A stretch of 64,000 bases of DNA from Boesenbergia rotunda (Eukaryota; Streptophyta; Magnoliopsida; Zingiberales; Zingiberaceae): assembly GCA_024364735.1 (NCBI GenBank), contig JAGFNQ010002306.1, forward strand, positions 181,515 through 245,514. The letters run 5' to 3'. Of the stretch, positions 33,495 to 45,469 are shown one piece after another. How positions within the stretch are numbered: the stretch's first letter is position 1; each line of letters starts with the position of its first letter. A program made the translations under genes and the position numbers. Under the pieces are notes generated by a model that saw nothing but the letters and a program-made list of their open reading frames with translations, was not told the DNA's origin and searched no databases.

Positions 33495-34318
33495 CTACAG
33501 TTAAGTAAACGGTTTAGACCTAGGTTGAGTTTTTAAAAAAAATCTAAAAAGATTTAAACACTTGAGTTTGAATTTTAAATTTGAGTTATGTTAAGTTTGA
33601 CTTTGAATTTGATTTTAATTTGAATTTTAATTTGAATTTGAATTTTAATTTTAATTTTAATTTTAATTTTAATTTTAATTTGAATTTGAATTTTAATTTG
33701 AATTTTAATTTTAATTTGAATTTTAATTTTAATTTTTGAATTTGAATTTGAATTTTAATTTAAATTTAAATTTTAATTTGAATTTTAATTTTTGAATTTT
33801 AATTTTTGAATTTGAATTTGAATTTTAATTTGAATTTTAATTTTAATTTTAATTTTAATTTTAATTTTAATTTTGAATTTTAATTTTAATTTGAATTTTA
33901 ATTTTAATTTTAATTTTAATTTTAATTTGAATTTGAATTTTAATTTTAATTTTAATTTTAATTTTTGAATTTGAATTATCAATCAATAATTTAAATTTGG
34001 TTATCCTTATTCATCTCACTCGGTCTAAGTTATCAATCAAGGGAGTCCTATGATTTTGTGAGATGATTTTGAGTTTGATTAGAAAAGTTAACTTGACCTT
34101 GTGTTAGATCCAAGTTTAACAAGTAGTAATTTAAAAGTACACTTCAATAATTGGCTTCCAGGCCATGGCGAGGCACAGTGGCCTTCTTTGGCCGAAGCCT
34201 TATTGGAGCAACAACCATTTTCTAGGCAAAGCCGCTTAAAGAAGTTGAACTTTTAACTTACTCATTGAAAACCTTGGTACTAAATAGTACAAGATTCAAA
34301 TTAACTTTGAAGCTAATC
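33495..34318. repeat. A/T-rich spacer between gag and pol with TTTTAA/TTTGAA runs
   Basis: 33590-33980 is built from AATTTTAATTTTAATTTG words; its minus frame reads only K, L, F and I and is not a protein. 34150-34220 resembles 2510-2580 in NA1. The spacer separates gag and pol, which in most copia elements are one frame. Confidence 0.8.
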
Positions 34319-35982
34319 CTAAGTGCCCACCTGGGCAGAGGCTGATTTTAAGGTGCCAACTAGTTTGGAGCCTCCCCCTAAATTGTAGACTGGGTGTCTA
34401 GGGTCAATGTAATGGATGTCCCTTTTTGGGACATAAAATTGATTCTGACCTACTTGCTTTGTTAGATAAGCTTTCGGGACCCACGCTTTTCGTTGATTTT
34501 TGCGGGGGTGGATAAAGGAGATAAAAGATCTTTGGTTCGATCTTGATTCATATCCTATCCCAGATTTGTTGTACATGCCCTTTTGTGATCCAAGAATAAG
34601 GTCAAGGTTCTTGGATCGGGTTGTGAAAGTTGCTAGTAGATCCTTAAGTTTTAGGACTTCCCTCTTTAGGGTTAAGTTTTCAGTTTCAAGTTCAATTAAT
34701 TTTTGATTTTGAGTTTGTTCAGTTAATATTCTGGTATTAATTAATTGCTCCTTAAGGTCTTGATTTTCCTTAAGGAGCTGTTCATTTCTAGATTCAGATG
34801 CAAGTAATTTTTTATTCAAGACAGAAATAATTTTAAAGAACTTTTCATTTACTGAATCTAAATATACCTTAGTAGAGCCGTCTGAAAATAGTCCGATCTC
34901 TTGGCTCGACTCGTATTCGGAATCCTCGTCTTGATCCGAGTCCGATTCTGGTCCGGTTGCCATCAGTGCGAGGTAGCTTGCGTTCTTCGGTTGTTCATCG
35001 TCGGAATCGTCCGAGCTTTCATCCCACGTGGCTTGAAGAGCCTTCTTCTTTTTGTTCTTAGTGGGTTGGTCCTCTTTCTTGTAAGGGCATTCATGTTTGA
35101 AGTGCCCTTTTCTGTTACAGCCGAAGCAGATCATTTTGCTTTTACCTTCAGTGCTGTAGGGCTTCATTACCTTTTGAATATCTTTCTTTGAAAATTTGTT
35201 CTTCCTTCTGGTGAACATTTTTCTTACCAAGTTCACCAGTTGTTCTTCTTCATCAGAGCCTGACTCATCTTCAGGTTCTTCTTGGACTTTTCTCTTTGAT
35301 TTGGCTTCCTTTGGTGAACCTGCAAATAAAGCTAGCCCTTTCTCGACCTTGGCGTTAGTTTGCTCATGCAGCTCTAATTCACAAAATAGTTCATCCAGAT
35401 TTATTTTTGAAAGGTTCCTAGAAATTTTATAGGCATCTATAATAGATGCCCATAGTGAGTTTCTAGGGAACGCATTTAACGCGTACCTTATGATGTCCCG
35501 GTTCTCCTGTTTGTGCCCGATCATGTGGAGTCCATTCAATATGTTCTTAATCCGGGCGTGGAGTTGACTTGCTGATTCTCCTTCCTGCATTTTGATGTTA
35601 AATAATTTATTCAATAATAGATCTCTCTTTGTTACCTTTGCATCAGAAGTGCCTTCATGTAATTCTGTTAATTGTCCCATAGCTCCTTCGCCGAGTCGGT
35701 TGGTCCAATTCTGTTTAGATCCTCTTTGGTAAGTCCGCACTGGAGGGTGTTCTGAGCTTTGAACTCGGTCTGAGCCTTTTTCTTCATCTCTGAGTTCCAT
35801 CTGTCGGGCCTCAGTGGAGCATTATTTCCCTCATCCATTGGCGGTGTGTAGCCTGTTTGAATTGCGAACCACTGATCCATGTCGGTCTTCAGATAAACCT
35901 CCATCCTTCTCTTCCAGTAGGGAAAGTCTTCCCCATTAAAGAGGGGAGGGCGAGCAGTGCTATAGCCTTCACCTTGAGCCAT
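34319..35982 (-). pseudogene. Sirevirus-type Gag with one frameshift
   Basis: The start at 35982 (MAQGEGYSTARPPLFNGEDF) opens the N-terminal DUF4219/UBN2-like capsid region, with YWKRRMEVYLKTDMDQWFAI. After SAKELW a missing A in a short A run (about 35670) shifts the frame; the rest continues from the frame covering 35673-34319: capsid (TELHEGTSDAKVTKRDLL), a CCHC zinc knuckle (CFGCNRKGHFKHEC), an acidic linker, a coiled coil (about 40 residues from LLKENQDLKEQL), and LDLILGSQKGMYNKSGIGY, a conserved Sirevirus Gag motif. It forms the particle and binds element RNA. Full length would be about 550 residues, longer than in most copia elements and normal for this lineage. Confidence 0.9.
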
Positions 35983-36238
35983 TTAACTTCTGTGCACACG
36001 AAATAAAAGTAGAAAAAATATCCCAAGACTGGGTCTTGGATTAGTAGTGCGGGAAATGATAAACTAACTAAAAGCAACTTGAATGGTGTTGCACCAGATT
36101 CAAGTAAAATCAAACGAACGAAAAAGATAACCCAAATGTAGGCAATGATACCTAATTTAGATCTTGTGTAGCGAAAAACCAAAAAAAACTGGATTTCCCC
36201 CTGCTCTTATGGTGGTTGCACCGATACAGAGCGTACCA

Positions 36239-36253
36239 GGCTCTGATACCACT
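36239..36253 (-). other. tRNA-Met type primer binding site
   Basis: The plus strand is ggctctgataccact, so the minus strand is AGTGGTATCAGAGCC, directly after the LTR end ...CCTACA. Confidence 0.9.
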
Positions 36254-37609
36254 TGTAGGATCGATGCACGTGAGAGGGGGGGGTGAATCACGTGCGTTTT
36301 TCAAAAATCAAAGCGCTTTAAAAAGCGTGCACAGCGGAAACGAAAGAAACGAAAAACAAACACACTAACACAGACGAGTTTTACTTCGTTCGGAGCCTTC
36401 GTCGACTCCTACTCGAAGGCCCAGGTCCCTCGGACCTTTCCGTTGGGCAATCCACTAGTATTCTCTACCGGTAAGCACCGATAGAGTAAGCGAGTACAGA
36501 GGAATTGAAAGTGTGACAACCCCACACTTTCAATCAATTAAATGTAATAAAATATATATAAAAAAATCTTTTTACCGACGTCCGGAGTAGGTCGACTCTT
36601 TCGGGGCAGCAGGACGTCGTCGGCTCAAAGTGAGGCGTTTCCGGAGCAAGGCGCGAGCGTAGAAGAACTTGGAGACTTTGGAAGAAGTGTTGTACTTTGA
36701 AGAGGGTCGAGGCCCTCTTTATATAGGGCAGGGGGCGCCCGACATGCTCGGGGCGCCCCCCACGTGGCTCTTGATCCGGCGAGCCCTCTGGTCAAGGCTG
36801 ATCTCTTCATCTTCGGGATCAGCTTTGACCGAGGCGCTCGACGCGCGCGGGGCGCCCGGTTGACCGGTCAAAGCGTCATCTTCAGGGCTTCGCGAGAGTG
36901 AGCTGCAGCAGCCTTCAGTGGCGTGGCACAGTGGGCGCCCGAGACACGCGGGGCGCCCGACATGCGGGGCGCCCGCACACGCGGGGCGCCGCAATTGCGC
37001 TGCTATCGGGGCGTTTACCTCTCTGCTGACTTTGGGTTGACTCTGGGGCGCCCGACACATCCGGGGCGCCCTACTTAGCTACGGCCTCACTCCTTTGAGG
37101 CTCTCTGAGCTGCAGAAACACAGTCCTTCGGTCCTGCATCCAGGGTTAGTCCAAAACAGCAAATAATAAGTTAGTTAAAACAGCCTTAGCTATCTTGGTT
37201 CTGACTTTGGGTCTCCAAAATGGAGCCCTAGGTCGAACCGACGCCTAATGTTCCCTCAAGGGGAACGCGTCCTCACTGGTTCGCTCCTCCAGTGACTTAC
37301 CTCACTTACCCTTTGTGCAGCTCTACCTGACTTCTTGACCCACCAGGACTTCCTGCCAAGGCTCAACCACCTTGGTCTTCCTGCCAAGTCTCAACCAACT
37401 TGGTCTTCAGCCAGTTGTCAGGTCCCGCGGACCCAACTGGACTTCCCGCCAGGACTCAACCATCCTGGACTTCAGCCTGGTGTCTGGTCCTAAGTCTTTC
37501 AACCCTGCACACTTAGTAAAGAGGTTAAATACCAACAACAACCCTGACTTTAACCACTTTGTCATACATCAAAACCCGAGTTTGACCGTTAGTGCAAACT
37601 GCACCAACA
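36254..37609 (-). mobile_element. 5' LTR of the copia element (1,356 bp)
   Basis: Minus-strand ends TGTTGGTGCAGTTTG and ...GATCCTACA. A TATA box at about 36718-36726 (CCTATATAAAG) is preceded on the minus strand by a cluster of GGGGCGCC / GGCGCCCC palindromes (36725-37075). A word family 'cttcctgccaagtctcaacc' is duplicated at 37340-37490. The start (TGTTGGTGCA) resembles that of NA1, consistent with common descent. Confidence 0.85.
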
Positions 37610-37861
37610 AACCCTTCGTTTACGATGCGCGAGATCCCTGCTGAGTGTTATTCATGCAGCCCGTTCAGCTCATTCTGCGAAGGCCGGCGTTTATGCCTCG
37701 TGACAAAGTCTCGCTTGTTGTCGATCACTCGGGATGTCCATCCGAGTCTCCTTTGTTTGACCTTTTTGGCCAACTTGAAAATTTGGCTAAGTGTCAAGCG
37801 CTCGGGTGACTCATGTTATTAGTCTCCTAACCTGGCCTTTTTCCAAACTTGGAATTGTGGC
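37610..37861. other. Short unassigned segment between copia LTR and 35-bp repeats
   Basis: No coding or repeat feature seen. By position it belongs to the far 3' region of the Tat element. Confidence 0.4.
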
Positions 37862-38215
37862 GTGATCGGGTCGATATCCTGACTCAGGAATTTTGTTTGG
37901 TCGGGTCGGCACCCTGACTCGGCAATTCTGCTTGGTCGGGTCGATACCCTGACTCGGCGATTTTGCTCGGTCGGGTCGGCACCCTGACTCGGGAATTTTG
38001 TTTGGTCGGGTCGGCATCCTGACTCGGCAATTCTGCTTGGTCGGGTCGATACCCTGATTCGGCGATTTTGCTCGGTCGGGTCGGCACCCTGACTCGGGAA
38101 TCTTGTTTGGTCGGGTCGGCACCTTGACTCGGCAATTCTGCTTGGTCGAGTCGATACCCTGACTCGGCGATTTTGCTCGGTCGGGTCGGCACCCTGACTC
38201 AGCGATTAGTTTAGT
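37862..38215. repeat. 35-bp tandem repeat, about 10 copies
   Basis: The word 'tcgggtcg' recurs every 35 bp (37866, 37901, 37936 and on) with alternating unit variants (ggaattttgtttgg, gcaattctgcttgg, gcgattttgctcgg), so units fall into a three-step pattern near 105 bp. Open minus frames across it are by-products. It lies 3' of the Tat pol gene. Confidence 0.9.
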
Positions 38216-38399
38216 TCCCTTCGAGTTAACCTTATCAACAAGGCCAAGTTATTCGGTGTGTTTTGGTTCGTCCAGATCTACCTCCTCTAGGCAGATCTGT
38301 TATTTATTAGGACGTGGGGAGCCACGCCTCAACAGCAGATATCGTGGTAAGATGTCACTTCATACTTTCCCTGAGTAAGAGTCTGGACACCGTCCAACT

Positions 38400-39105
38400 T
38401 ACCTCGGGTCGAGCGTGGACCGCCACGCCCGACCGGGCCCGACCAAACGTGGGGTGCCACGCCTGATCGGCGCCGGGTTTGGTGGGTGCGTGAGAGTGAT
38501 CTCACTTATAACTTGTCTTAGCAAGAGCCTGGACACCGTCCGACCTACCTCAGGTCGAACGTGGACCGCCACGCCCGACCGGGCCCGACCGAACATGGAA
38601 CGCCACGCCCGATCGGCGCCGGGTCCGGTGGGTGCGTGAGAGCAAGCTCACTTATAACTTGCCTTAGCAAGAGTCTAGACACCGTCCGACTTACCTCAGG
38701 TCGAACGTGGACCGCCACGCCCGACCGGGCCCGACCAAACGTGGAACGCCACGCCCGATCGGCGCCGGGGTCCGGTGGGTGCGTGAGAGCAAGCTCACTT
38801 ATAACTTGCCTCAGCAAGAGTCTGGACACCGTCCGACTTACCTCAGGTCCAACGTGGACCGCCACGCCTGACCGGGCCCGACCAAACGTGGAACGCCACG
38901 CCCGACCGGCGCCGGGTCCGGTGGGTGCGTGAGAGCAAGCTCACTTATAACTTGCCTTAGCAAGAGTCTGGACACCATCCGACTTACCTCAGGTCGAACG
39001 TGGACCGCCACGCTCGACCGGGCCCGACCGAACGTGGAACGCCACGCCCGATCGGCGCCGGGTCCGGTGGGTGCGTGAGAGCAAGCTCACTTATAACTTT
39101 CAGGG
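38400..39105. repeat. 146-bp tandem repeat (array B), about 4.7 copies
   Basis: 'cgtggaccgcc' recurs at 38414, 38560, 38706, 38853 and 38999, so the period is 146-147 bp. On the minus strand the unit contains GTCCAGACTCTTGC, GCAAGTTATAAG and CGATCGGGCGTGGCG, which match satellite A (6250-9870) closely. It lies within 70 bp of the end of the Tat pol frame. Confidence 0.9.
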
Positions 39106-39166
39106 ATGATCTTTTCCGCAGAGTTAGAGTTTTTGCTATCTTTTCTTCTGAATACAGTTACAAGAA

Positions 39167-42100
39167 TCATTCCTCTTCTCTCTCCTCACGGTACAATTTC
39201 AGATGTACTGCTCTCCAGGGTCTTCCGAGTCGTTTTCCTTGAGCGTCCTGTAGATAATAGGCTCCCGACCCCAACGCCTCGACCACCAGGAACGGGCCAC
39301 TCCATGGAGGCTCCAGCTTGCCTACTTCTCCAACTGGCTTGACTCTTTTCCATACCTTGTCCCCGACCTGGAAGTGTCGGGGTATAACTTTCTGGTTGTA
39401 TCGGTTCCGCATCCTCTGCTGGTAAGCGGCCATGCGGACGGTAGCCTTAGCTCGGACCTCCTCAATCAGATCTAGCTCAGCTCGTCTCTTCTCTGCATTG
39501 TCTTCCCCATATAAATGTCTCCTGTCAGATTCACAGCCGACCTCCATGGGGACTACTGCCTCACTGCCATAGACCAACTGGAAGGGAGTGCACCCCAACC
39601 CCTCTTTGGGCGTGGTGCGAAGGGCCCAAAGGACCCCTGGCAGCTCATCCACCCAGGATCCGCCGACCTGATCCAACTTAACTTTGAGTCCTTTCAGAAT
39701 CTCTCTATTGGCTACTTCGGCCTGACCATTACTCTGGGGGTATGCCACGTAAGTGAGGGCCTGTTTGATCCCAAATTCCTTGCACCAATTTCTGATTATC
39801 CGACCTTGGAACTGTCGACCATTGTCTGATACCAACTTATGAGGTATGCCATACCGGCACAAAATGTTCTGCCAAAGGAATCTCTTCACAGCTTGTTCGG
39901 TGATCCGGGCCAGAGCTTCTGCTTCGACCCACTTGGAGAAATAGTCTACTGCCACCAACAAGAATTGATTCTGGCCTGCTGCCCTGGGGAAGGGTCCCAC
40001 TATATCCATGCCCCATTGATCAAAGGGACACGATGCAACGGACGCCCGCAGCATCTCGACCGGTCGGTGAGACAGATTCTGGTACTTCTGACAAGAAAGA
40101 CAGGAAAGAGCCATCTTCTCTGCATCTTTCTTAAGGGTCGGCCAGAAATAACCGGCTAGCAGGACCTTCCGAGCCATGGATCGACCTCCTGAATGATTTC
40201 CGCAGCACCCCAAATGCACCTCTCTGAGTACATAGTCCGCATCTTCCTTTCCGAGGCACCGGGCTAGAGGTCGGGAAAAAGCCCGCTTGTACAACGCGTC
40301 CCCTATCAGGGTGAACCGGGCTGCTCTGATCTTCAGTATTCTAGCTTGCCCGGGGTTGCCTGGGAGAGTACCGTCCTTCAGGTAGGCGATAAATGGAGCT
40401 CTCCAATCCCCCTCTATCTCCATTTCTGCTTCGCTCTCGACCTGAGCCACCAGCATGACTTGAGGTGAAGGTTTGGGGAAGACCCACGGACGGACAGAGC
40501 TGGCCAATCGGGCTAACTCATCCGCCTTGGCATTGTCCCCTCGGGGGATCTGTGTAATCTGAACTTCTTGAAATTCTGCTTGCAACTGTTGATAGGCCTC
40601 TACGTAAGCCTGTAACTTCTCATCGTTCACTTCAAACCGCCCGGCCACCTGTTGAGTCACTAATTGGGAATCAGAATGCAAGATGACTCGAGTGGCCCCG
40701 ACTTGTCTGGCTGCTTGGAGGCCTGCTAGAAGGGTCTCGTATTCTGCTTGATTATTGGTAGCATGATACTCTAGGCGCACTGCCAAATGAATGGGGTCTC
40801 CCTTGGGGGACATCAATAAGATCCCAACGCCACTCCCTGCCCGGGTGGCTGACCCGTCCACATATACTTTCCAGGCCTTTTCCTCTTCCTCTGCATGCAG
40901 TTCGCTTAAGAAGTCTGCTAAGGCCTGAGCTTTGATCGCAGTTCTGGGCTGATACTGAATATCATATTCGCTCAGCTCAGTAGTCCACTTGACCATCCGA
41001 CCCGAGACTTCAGGGTTGATCAAGACCTTCCCGAGTGTGCTATTGGTCAGCACTCGTATAGGGTGAGCCAGGAAATAGGGTCGCAATCGCCGAGCCATCA
41101 ACACAAGGACATAAGCTAATTTCTCGAGTGTAGTATACCTACACTCGGCCTCTTTAAATAAGTGCCCAAAGAAATAGACCGGCTGCTGCTCGGTCTCTTT
41201 CTGGGTTACAAGCACAGCACTCGCAGCTTCCTCAGTAGCTGATAAGTAAATGTACAAGGGCTCTCCTTCCTCGGGCTTGGCTAGTATTGGCAGACTGACC
41301 AAGTATGCCTTCAATTCCTTGAAAGCTCGGTCACATTCGGCATCCCACTGAAATTTGGAGGCCTTGCGCAGGATCTTGAAAAATGGCAAGCTTCGATCGG
41401 CCGACCTTGAGATGAACCGGGATAAGGCCGTGATCCTTCCGGTCAGGCGCTGGACTTCCCTTAGATTTTTGGGCGGCGGCATATCCAGCAGGGCTTTTAC
41501 TTTACCCGGATTGGCTTCTATTCCCCGCTCGGTCAGGATGTAGCCCAGGAATTTCCCGCTCTTGGCTCCGAACAGACATTTGGCCGGATTGAGTTTGAGG
41601 TCATACCTTCGCAGGGTGCAACAAGTTTCTTGTACGTCTGCTATGAGGTCGGCAGCCCGGGCAGACTTGATGAGGATGTCATCAACGTACACTTCCACAT
41701 TCCTGCCGAGCTGCTCTTTAAAGACTTTATTCATCAGCCTCTGATAAGTTGCCCCTGCGTTCTTGAGTCCGAAGGGCATGACTGTGTAGCAATAGGTACC
41801 TTCGGCAGTGACAAAGCTGACCTTCTCCTGATCACCCGGATATAGTGGGACTTGGTGATATCCCTAATAGGCATCAAGCATGCAAATAAGTTCGCTTCCC
41901 GCAGTGGAATCCACCATCTGATCTATTCGGGGAAGCGGGTAACAGTCCTTTGGGCAGGCTTTGTTCAGATCTCTGAAGTCAATGCAGATTCTCCACTTGT
42001 CTCCCGGCTTGGAGACCAGCACCACATTGGCCAACCAGGCCGGGAACTGCACTTCTCGGATGTGCCCTGCTTTCAGCAACCTCTCCACCTCGGTTTGGAT

Positions 42101-43045
42101 TATCTTATTCTGCTCAGAGCTGAAATCTCTTTTTCTCTGCTTCATGGGTCGGGCATCTGGGTACACGTGTAGCTTATGTTCCATAACCTCGGGCCTGACC
42201 CCCTTCAGATCTTGTTGAGACCAGGCAAACACATCTTGATTCCGTGTTAGACACTCTATCAATTGCTGCCGGAGGTCGGGCGATAGTCCTGGAGCTATCC
42301 TCACCTTGGCTTCCTCTCGGTCCAGTAAGAGTTGGACCTCTTCCTTTTCTTCCATCATGTCAGCCCAGGGAGAAGGCTGAGAGGTCTGTACCATGTTACA
42401 GCTGGCCGGCGCAGGTCGGAAGGTCTTGCTTACTTCCACTCGGACATCATTCACATAACATCGGCGGGCGACCTTCTGATCTCCCTTGGCTTCACCGACC
42501 TGATCTCCTACAGGAAACTTGACCTTCAAATAGAAAGTGGACATCACTGCCCGGAATTCATTCAGGGTTGGTCGGCCCAGGATAGCATTGTAGGCTGAAG
42601 GGGCGTCCACTATCAAGAAGGTAGACCACCTGGTCCTTCTTAAAGGTTCCTCGCCAAGAGATATGGCTAGCTTGATCTGCCCCAGCGGGTGAACTTCATT
42701 CCCCGTGAACCCAAATAAGGGTGTGGCCACGGGCTGTAGCTCGGACATTTCAATTTGTAGCTGCTCGAATGCCTTCAAATATAAGATGTTCACTGAGCTT
42801 CCTGAATCCACTATGGTACGATGGATCTGATAGTTGGCTATGACCGCCGTGATGACCAGGGCATCCTCATGCGGTACTTCTATTCCTTGTAGGTCGGCGG
42901 GACCGAAGCTAATCTGTGGTCCCTGAGCTTGGGCGGAACTGCAGCCCACTTGATAAATGTCCAGGCGTCGGGCCTGCGACTTCCGAGCTCTATTGGAATC
43001 TCCGTAGGTAGGCCCGCCCGAGATGACGTTGATGGACCCGTGCAC
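39167..43045 (-). pseudogene. Tat-type Ty3/gypsy pol: protease, reverse transcriptase, two RNase H, integrase
   Basis: One frame with a single TAG (41864-41866) inside the reverse transcriptase, just after ICMLDAY where Q usually follows. Protease: IVDSGSSVNILYLKAF. Reverse transcriptase: WRICIDFRDLNKACPKD before the stop, MPFGLKNAGATYQRLMNKVF and YVDDILIKS after it. RNase H of the usual kind (PLYIYLSATEEAASAVL) is followed by a second, archaeal-like RNase H (KVYVDGSATRAGSGVGILL, with NNQAEYETLLAGL and HSDSQLV), the mark of the Tat lineage. Integrase: H-H-C-C knuckle (HLGCCGNHSGG...CLSCQKYQ) and D-D-E core (WGMDIVGPFP, SDNGRQFQG, NGQAEVANREI). The C-terminus reaches GRPWRAVHLKLYREE. The enzyme parts look complete, so decay is recent. 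Confidence 0.93.
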
Positions 43046-44319
43046 GGAGTTTTGTTGATTGGCCTGTTCCTCGCTGGCGTTTTCCAGCTCGGGTGAGCCT
43101 GGAGTCGGGAATAGTCGTCTGGCTATAGGGGCGGCTGGTCGGTCCCGCAGCTCGGGCTGGTTAGGCGGTGCTCTTCCTCGGCCTCGACCACCTCCTTGAT
43201 GAGCTCCTCTCGGGCTACCTCGACCGGCGCGGCCCCGACCTCTACCGGCCTGCCAGCAGTCCTGCAGATCGTGTGTATGGCTGTTATGGAAGGAACAATA
43301 GGGCTACCACCTAGTCGGGAGACAGCCCTGGGCTACTTGCTGAACTATTCCCCTCTCGACTCCTAGTCGGTGTCCCATAGCTCGGGGGCTCCTGAGGGGT
43401 CCTCCTGGAGGCACACCCCTTTGATGTTGCTGAGGGTGATCGGGCGTAGGCTTGACCTCTAGCCTCCTGGCGGCTTGCGCTTCTTCAACGTCCACATATT
43501 TGCTAGCTTTCCCCAGAAGGTTCTCAAAGTCCTTCGGGGGTTTGCGGATCAAAGACCTGAAGAACTCGCCTTCTTGCAGACCTTGAGCAAAGGCGCTGAC
43601 CAATACCTAAGACGTAGCGGTGGGTACGTCCAAGGCCACCTGATTGAATCTTCTGATGTAGGCTTTTAAGGACTCCTTGGAGCCCTGCTTCATGGTAAAT
43701 AGATTTAAGCTTGTCTTGTGATGTCTTCTACTACTGGTAAAATGTTGCAGAAACAGTTTCTTGAAATCAGAAAAATCCCTGATCGATCCCTCTGGGAGCC
43801 TGTCGAACCATCGCTGAGCCGGCCCGGCTAGAGTGGTCAGGAAGGCTCGACACCTAATGCCATCTGGGTACTGATGTAGCATTGAGGCATTTTCAAACTT
43901 CTTCAGGTGTTCTTCTGGATCAGTAGCTCCTCCGTACTCAGCGACGGACGGAGGTCTGAAGTGCTTGGGCAGTGGCTCATTCAAGACTTGGCTAGAGAAA
44001 GGACATCCCGTGCGTTCAGTCGGGAACGACACAAGGGGAGCCTTCCCTTTGCTAGCTCGAGTATGGCTAGATGTAGCTTCGTGCGGATCCGATTGTCCTG
44101 CTCCCTCGGCCAGGCCAAACAGCGCCCGGTGAAAGTGAGGGCTGCCCTCCTGTTGAACCCCTCCCTCAGTGCCTACATGAGCGGTGTGCTCAGTCGGGCC
44201 CGGTGGGGTAGGTCGGGCAGCTGCCTGCTGGGCTTCCGCTAATTCCGGGCTCTGGCCTCTATCAGCAGCTCCAAGTCCTCTTGTGAAAGAGTAACGGTCA
44301 CCCGATTGGAGTCACTCAT
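43046..44319 (-). pseudogene. Tat-type gypsy Gag
   Basis: The start is ATG at 44319 (MSDSNRVTVTLSQEDLELLI), about 25 nt after the primer site. A single-base deletion in a G run near 44240 shifts the frame after IEARAR. The capsid follows (VLNEPLPKHFRPPSVAEYGG, RCRAFLTTLAGPAQRWFDRL, SLKAYIRRFNQVALD) and is cut by TAG at 43607-43609. It resumes with SAFAQGLQEGEFFRSL and is cut again by TAG at 43304-43306, just before a zinc-knuckle-like C-x2-H-x4-H-x4-C (CSFHNSHTHDLQDC). A basic RG-rich stretch then runs into protease in the same frame (43045). It would assemble the particle. Confidence 0.88.
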
Positions 44320-44344
44320 CGTCGGCTCTCGATCAGGCGAAAGA

Positions 44345-44362
44345 TTCCCACAGACGGCGCCA
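44345..44362 (-). other. Primer binding site of the Tat element
   Basis: The minus strand is TGGCGCCGTCTGTGGGAA, starting 4 nt after the LTR end GGATCA. TGGCGCCG is the usual start of gypsy Tat/Athila primer sites. Confidence 0.85.
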
Positions 44363-44366
44363 AATT

Positions 44367-45133
44367 TGATCCTGTCGACAAGCGAAGATCGGTTCTCTCT
44401 CGGATGACTCGGTCTGACCAAGCCGACCCGGTCTGCTGTAGTTTGGGAGGTCGGACCGAAATAGAGCTCTCAATGGGGTGGTGTGGTTGCGAATGGTAGC
44501 GATCCCCTCTCTGAAGTTCGGATGGGGTTTATATAGGGGCTTCCCACGTGTGAGCTGTCACATCCCGTCCAGACTTAGTCATAGATTAGGTTAATTAATT
44601 GGATGTCTTAGCGGCGGAGTGAGACTGACACAGCAATCTGCCATCCTGTGATCCTACCCCTAATTAACGTTGGTCGGCCACGTCAGATGATGACGACGTC
44701 TCTTAACGGAGAGTTTTGACGGGGCCCTTCGAGGGATGAAACTCGAGCACTCGACCTCGATCGTTCTGTCTCGGGAGGTCAGCCTCGGGAGCTCGGCTTC
44801 TATCGCTCGACCTCGGGGGGTCGGCCTCGAGAGTTCGGCTTCTATCGCTCGACCTCGGGAGGTCGGCCTCGAGGGCTCGGCTTCTATCGCTCGACCTCGG
44901 GGGGTCGACCTCGAGAGTTCGGCTTCTATCGCTCGACCTCGGGGGGTCGGCCTCGAGAGTTCGGCTTCTATCGCTCGACCTTGGGAGGTCGGCCTCGAGC
45001 GTTCGGCTCAGGGTGAACTTGATTCTGACTTGAGCTTCTGCCCGCCCCGGCCTTTGTTATCCCTGAGCCGGGTTAAACCGGGTTTTCTCCGACCGGGCGC
45101 TCATCCCTATGAAAAAACCGCTCGCCCGGATCA
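44367..45133 (-). mobile_element. 5' LTR of the Tat element (767 bp)
   Basis: The minus-strand ends TGATCC...GGATCA form a perfect 6-bp terminal inverted repeat. A TATA box lies near 44528-44536 (CCTATATAAACC on the minus strand). The U3 part is a 42-bp tandem repeat (44755-45010). The 3' LTR is not in the window: array B and the 35-bp repeats run into the copia LTR at 37609. Confidence 0.75.
44755..45010. repeat. 42-bp tandem repeat in the Tat LTR, about 6 copies
   Basis: Unit 'ttcggcttctatcgctcgac' followed by 'ctcggggggtcggcctcgagag'. The length is a multiple of three, so a 170-codon plus-strand frame of 14-residue repeats appears; it is not a gene. Confidence 0.88.
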
Positions 45134-45469
45134 ATGTACTATGTCGAGATGCTGCAGTGATAAGCGACCGAGTGTTTTTCTCAAGCCATCAACTCAAAAC
45201 CCACTTAGGTGTGAACATTTAGTGATGTTGGAATGCCACACTGATTAATCACCTTGCTTTTTAGATTGAATTTATTTGGTGATCGAAATGTCGGTCGGAC
45301 CATCCGTTTTAAATTAATCGATATAAATTAAAATCTAGTATATGAAAAAAAATAATTTACCTGATGATTAAAATGTTGAGTCTCGAGATATATATATTAT
45401 ATTATATATATTTTTATTATTTATATTATATATATATATAATATATTTTTATATATATATATATATATA
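45134..45469. other. A/T-rich flank with (TA)n
   Basis: No gene. 45395-45469 is nearly pure TA. Confidence 0.7.

Larger units (their letters stand above)
29895..37609 (-). mobile_element. Sirevirus-type Ty1/copia element, 3' LTR missing
   Basis: Minus-strand order: 5' LTR (36254-37609), primer site, gag (34319-35982), A/T-rich spacer, pol (30460-33494) in the copia order protease, integrase, reverse transcriptase, RNase H, then a non-coding part with a polypurine tract near 29945. The long gag with coiled coil and the LDLILGSQKGMYNKSGIGY motif, and the palindrome-rich LTR, point to the Sirevirus/Maximus lineage. It ends at the n at 29894 without a 3' LTR. Confidence 0.85.

Noticed and set aside
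33785..33982. 65-codon frame of K, L, F and I
   Set aside because: Translation of an AATTTTAATTTTAATTTG low-complexity tract in the gag-pol spacer.
37811..38192. Two overlapping frames of 102-103 codons with RPNKIPESG units
   Set aside because: The 35-bp tandem array stays open in more than one frame; no sign of coding.
44736..45248. 170-codon frame of SASIARPRGVGLES repeats
   Set aside because: Comes from the 42-bp LTR repeat on the strand opposite to the element.
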